Source: Arthrobacter sp. zg-Y238 (GTDB lineage: Bacteria; Actinomycetota; Actinomycetes; Actinomycetales; Micrococcaceae). Taken from it: a stretch of 46,031 bases of DNA. The stretch spans positions 1 through 46,031 of the forward strand of contig NZ_JANFLU010000003.1 in the NCBI RefSeq assembly GCF_024385525.1, in the 5' to 3' direction. The position numbers and the translations under genes are program-made. The notes under the pieces were generated by a model. The model saw nothing but the letters and a program-made list of their open reading frames with translations, had not been told where the DNA came from and made no database searches. Of the stretch, positions 43,163 to 46,031 are shown one piece after another (position 1 is the stretch's first letter; the number at the start of each line of letters is the position of its first letter).

Positions 43163-44032
43163 TTAGATCCTTCGGTAAGCAAGGTCAAAAATCAGTCGGC
43201 CGGCCTCGTGGGCCTTGTTCTCGAAGCTGGTCAGGGTCCGGCCCTCGAAGCGGGGGGCCCAGCCGCCGCGGGTATCGACGTCGTCTTCCGGGGCCTTGTT
43301 CTCCAGACCCTCCCGGTGCACGCGGGTCAGCGGGCTTTCGTCACCGGCACGTTCGCCGGCGTGCAGATTCTCGAACCGGGCCGAAGCATCCAGCACTTCG
43401 CGCATCTGTACGGCGTAGTCGGACCAGTCCGTTGCCAGGCGCCAGGTGCCTCCGGGCACCAGCACCCGGGCCACCAGCTCGGCGAAGGATTCCTTGACCA
43501 GGCGGCGCTTGTGGTGCCGGGTCTTGTGCCAGGGGTCGGGGAAGAACACCCAAACCTCCGCCACGGACCCGGCCGGGAGCATGCTGGTCAGCACTTCCGG
43601 GGCGTTCGCCTGGACCACGCGGATATTGGTCAGGCCCTTCTGCCCAATCCGCTGCAGGGTCTGCGCCAGGCCCGGGAGATAGACCTCCACGGCGAGGAAG
43701 TCCTTATCCGGATTCTGCTCCGCGGCATGCGCAACGGCTTCGCCCAGGCCCGAGCCGATTTCGACGACGAGGGGAGCGGTGCGCCCGAACTCGGCGGCGG
43801 CGTCGAACACGTATCCGGGGTGCACCGAGGTGTCTGCTTCGTCACGCGGGACATCCACCACGAAGCGTTCGGAGAGTTCGTCCCAGGCCTGCTGGCGGCG
43901 GCCCTGCAGGCGCGAGCCGCGCCGGACAAAGGACACCGGAGAGCGGAAATGCTGCTCCTCGTCGGTGCCGGCAGCGGGATCCGCCGGCCCGGTTTCGGCG
44001 GCGTCGGGCAGGGCTGGTTCAGTAGTCATCAC
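43163..44032 (-). CDS. trmB: tRNA (guanine-N7)-methyltransferase
   Basis: A 289-residue enzyme that methylates G46 of tRNAs. The SAM motif is VVEIGSGLGEAVAHAA and the TrmB signature is WVFFPDPWHKTRHHKRRL. The later TDWSDYAVQMREVL and TSFENKAHEAGRLIFDL are also characteristic. The N-terminal 30 residues are an acidic extension beyond the usual length. Two tandem ATG codons (44032 and 44029) are possible starts. It is followed by the NYN-LOTUS gene, with which it is probably co-transcribed, and is divergent from the helicase gene. Confidence 0.95.
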   Translation of the reverse strand: MMTTEPALPDAAETGPADPAAGTDEEQHFRSPVSFVRRGSRLQGRRQQAWDELSERFVVDVPRDEADTSVHPGYVFDAAAEFGRTAPLVVEIGSGLGEAVAHAAEQNPDKDFLAVEVYLPGLAQTLQRIGQKGLTNIRVVQANAPEVLTSMLPAGSVAEVWVFFPDPWHKTRHHKRRLVKESFAELVARVLVPGGTWRLATDWSDYAVQMREVLDASARFENLHAGERAGDESPLTRVHREGLENKAPEDDVDTRGGWAPRFEGRTLTSFENKAHEAGRLIFDLAYRRI

Positions 44033-44110
44033 TGTTAATGCTATCGGCTGGCACGGCCCCGGATTTCACCGCCGTTGCAGCCCCCGATTAGGAAAGATTC
44101 CGCATTACGG

Positions 44111-44316
44111 TAAACTGGAGGCAGATGTTGGTCCTGCCACTGTTGAACCATGCTTAAAATCCAAGGTTTCAACAGTGTGTGTAAGCAGTCCAGCCTGCGT
44201 CGATGAACGCTTTCTTTTGTCCCGCTTCAGTGCGGTAGACACTGTCTGACTTTTCTTCGGCGAACCCCCGGCCCAAACGGCGTTGGGGGCCTCTTACCGA
44301 AAGTTGCCTGTCTTTA
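44111..44316 (+). promoter_or_regulatory. Structured leader of the DEAD-box helicase
   Basis: TAAACT (44111-44116) is a possible -10 box with a poor -35 (TTAGGA). CACTGTTGAA (44138-44147) pairs with TTCAACAGTG (44168-44177). The overlapping ACAGTGT (44172-44178) can instead pair with ACACTGT (44239-44245), so the two structures exclude each other. A mini-ORF of ten codons plus stop, 44125-44157 (MLVLPLLNHA, with an alternative TTG start at 44128), covers the first arm and follows GGAGG at 44117-44121. A further hairpin of CCCCC and GGGGG lies at 44265-44289. No good ribosome site precedes the helicase start. Confidence 0.5.
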
Positions 44317-45957
44317 ATGACCACTTTTGCTGCCCTTGGTGTGCCCAAGGCACTTGTTTCCTCCCTCGCCGCCGCCGGAATTGACGAGGCCTTCCCCATT
44401 CAGGTGGAAACCCTTCCGGACACTCTTAAGGGCCGCGACGTCCTGGGCCGCGGCCGCACCGGTTCCGGCAAGACGCTGGCGTTCTCCCTTCCGCTGGTTG
44501 CACGTCTGGCCGAGAATGAAGCCGCCTACCGCCGCCGCCCGAACCGCCCGCTGGGCCTGGTCCTGGCGCCGACCCGCGAGCTGGCCACGCAGATCAACAA
44601 CGTGATTGAGCCCCTGGCCAAGGAGCTTGGCCTGAACACCACTGTGATCTACGGCGGCGTGTCGCAGCAGCGTCAGGAAAAGGCACTCAAGGCCGGCGTC
44701 GACATCGTCATCGCCTGCCCCGGCCGCCTCGAAGACCTGATGAAGCAGAAGGTCATCAGCCTCGAGTCCGTCGAGATCACCGTGCTGGACGAGGCCGACC
44801 ACATGGCCGACCTCGGCTTCCTGCCGGTTGTCCAGCGCCTGCTGGACCGCACTCCGGAAAAGGGCCAGCGGATGCTGTTCTCCGCCACCCTGGACAACGG
44901 CGTCGACAAGCTGGTCCGCCGCTACCTGTCCAACCCGCTGACGCACTCCGTGGATGAGCCGCAGGCAGCGGTGTCCACCATGGAGCACCACGTGCTGCTG
45001 GTCCAGGACCAGACGGCCAAGAAGCTGCTGGTCAAGGAACTGGCCGGTGGCCAGGGCCGCCGCATCATGTTCATGCGGACCAAGCACCACGCCCGCAAGA
45101 TGGCCCAGTTCCTCACGGACAACGGCATCCCCACGGTAGACCTGCACGGCAACCTGTCCCAGAATGCCCGTGACCGCAACCTGGCGGAGTTCGCTTCGGG
45201 CGACGTCCGCGTCCTGGTAGCCACCGACGTCGCCGCCCGCGGCGTGCACGTGGACGACGTCGAGCTGGTCGTCCACATCGACCCGCCGACGGAACACAAG
45301 GCATACCTGCACCGCTCAGGCCGTACGGCCCGCGCCGGTTCCAGCGGAACCGTCGTGACGCTGACCCTTCCGGAGCAGAAGAGCGAGGTGTCGAAGCTGA
45401 TGAAGGCTGCCGGCGTCGACGTTTCCATCGAGAAGGTCAGCCACAACTCGCCGTCGATCGCCAAGCTCATCGGCGAACGCGCGGCCATCGTGGAACCGCA
45501 TGTCCGTGCAGCGCAGCTTGCCGCCAAGTCCCCGCAGCAGGGCGGCGGGCGCTCCACCGGCGCCAACGCCCAGCGCAAGCGTGCTGCCCGCAGCACGGGT
45601 GCTCCCCGCGCCGGCGGACGCGGCGGTACAGGCGGACGCGGACGCGTTTCGGCTGAACGCCCCGACCGCATGGAACGCAGCGAACGCAGCGAACGCAATG
45701 ACCGTGCCGTCGACGACGTGCGTACGCAGCGTCCGGCCCGGTCCTCTGACGGCCGCCGCAACAGCGCCTCAGCGGCCACCGCATCCGGCCGCAACCGCCG
45801 CCCGGCAACCGGCCAGCGCGCCGAGGGCGCCGGCAGCGGCCAGCGTGCAGGCGGAGCCTCCCGCGGCGCCGCCGGTGCAGCCTCCGGCCGTCCGGCACGT
45901 GCCGCCGGTCCCCGCCGCGCAACGGCACCGGCGTCGAACGAACGCCGTTCCCGCTAA
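44317..45957 (+). CDS. DEAD-box RNA helicase
   Basis: A 546-residue ATP-dependent RNA helicase. The Q motif ends in FPIQ, Walker A is GRTGSGKT (46-53), the DEAD box is Asp158-Asp161 (VLDEADHMADLGF), the SAT motif is at 189-191, and the helicase C domain has STDVAARGV-like VATDVAARG and HRSGRTAR. From about residue 400 a 145-residue Arg/Gly/Ala/Ser-rich tail follows, likely for RNA binding. It resembles RhlE/DeaD-type cold-shock and ribosome-assembly helicases; the exact subtype is not certain. A 200-base structured leader precedes it, and no clear Shine-Dalgarno sequence is next to the ATG. Confidence 0.92.
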   Translation: MTTFAALGVPKALVSSLAAAGIDEAFPIQVETLPDTLKGRDVLGRGRTGSGKTLAFSLPLVARLAENEAAYRRRPNRPLGLVLAPTRELATQINNVIEPLAKELGLNTTVIYGGVSQQRQEKALKAGVDIVIACPGRLEDLMKQKVISLESVEITVLDEADHMADLGFLPVVQRLLDRTPEKGQRMLFSATLDNGVDKLVRRYLSNPLTHSVDEPQAAVSTMEHHVLLVQDQTAKKLLVKELAGGQGRRIMFMRTKHHARKMAQFLTDNGIPTVDLHGNLSQNARDRNLAEFASGDVRVLVATDVAARGVHVDDVELVVHIDPPTEHKAYLHRSGRTARAGSSGTVVTLTLPEQKSEVSKLMKAAGVDVSIEKVSHNSPSIAKLIGERAAIVEPHVRAAQLAAKSPQQGGGRSTGANAQRKRAARSTGAPRAGGRGGTGGRGRVSAERPDRMERSERSERNDRAVDDVRTQRPARSSDGRRNSASAATASGRNRRPATGQRAEGAGSGQRAGGASRGAAGAASGRPARAAGPRRATAPASNERRSR

Positions 45958-45979
45958 GGCATAGCCACAACTGAGAGAG

Positions 45980-46009
45980 GCGGCGCCCCCCCCACCTGCG
46001 GCGCCGCAG
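45980..46009 (+). terminator. Hairpin after the helicase gene
   Basis: GCGGCGCC (45980-45987) pairs with GGCGCCGC (46000-46007); the right arm also lies inside the self-complementary CTGCGGCGCCGCAG (45996-46009). It begins 23 bases after the stop. There is no T run, so a terminator role is only probable. Nothing else is recognisable up to the window end. Confidence 0.55.
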
Positions 46010-46031
46010 AAGGGTTAGCCGGGTGGGCAGC

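Noticed and set aside
44203-44238. Second mini-ORF (ATG AAC GCT ...) in the helicase leader
   Set aside because: No ribosome binding site precedes it, and it overlaps the third pairing segment only at its end.

Overview
This 46 kb window is chromosomal DNA from a high-GC actinomycete, most likely Arthrobacter or a close relative in the Micrococcaceae. I base this on overall gene content: an HspR/HAIR-controlled dnaK-grpE-dnaJ-hspR cluster, an LpqY-SugABC-type trehalose importer, an MrpA subunit with MrpB sequence fused to its C-terminus, a bifunctional-type dCTP deaminase, a DUF4235 protein, frequent GTG/TTG starts and ATGA/GTGA overlaps. It reads mostly as core chromosome. I see no insertion sequence, prophage, integrase or CRISPR array. 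The left edge begins with a C-homopolymer that looks like a contig end.

Layout. 0.1-1.9 kb: a MarR regulator and a divergent GlgC-family nucleotidyltransferase. 1.9-3.0 kb: tandem promoters, a long leader and the zinc-free ribosomal proteins L28, L33 and S14 (L33 is only 55 aa). 3.0-4.4 kb: a gene-free stretch holding a nine-unit array of palindromic repeats (3385-3878). 4.4-10.1 kb: HU, then a CopD-CtaG membrane protein translationally coupled to a thioredoxin-NHL protein, then a convergent membrane-anchored protein of unknown function. 10.2-14.6 kb: sugC-sugB-sugA-lpqY on the minus strand. 14.8-18.5 kb (minus): tRNA-Gly(CCC), panD, an AEC carrier, an M4 protease (protealysin type) with its emfourin inhibitor, and an SseB-like protein. 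18.5-21.6 kb: kynA, dcd and a UMF1-type MFS transporter.

21.8-28.3 kb is a tightly overlapping Mrp Na+/H+ antiporter operon (A/B, C, D, E, F, G); three of its subunits have long acidic tails. 28.4-32.0 kb: DUF4235, then a TPP riboswitch with a Shine-Dalgarno-sequestering hairpin in front of ykoE-ykoD-ykoC (thiamine-related ECF importer). 32.0-36.0 kb: a PabC-like lyase, cardiolipin synthase, a uridine-kinase-like P-loop protein and a methyltransferase. 36.0-40.4 kb: two HspR operators around a strong promoter, then dnaK-grpE, an intrinsic terminator, and dnaJ-hspR. 40.5-44.0 kb: a MOSC protein, a RibD/DHFR-like reductase, and trmB with a NYN-LOTUS putative RNase. 44.1-46.0 kb: a DEAD-box RNA helicase behind a structured leader in which one segment can pair with either of two others, one of them inside a mini-ORF.

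The most unusual items are the palindromic repeat array, the helicase leader, the intrinsic terminator splitting the heat-shock operon, the NYN-LOTUS/TrmB pair, and the protealysin/emfourin pair. All family assignments come from reading sequences and motifs; no database search was run.
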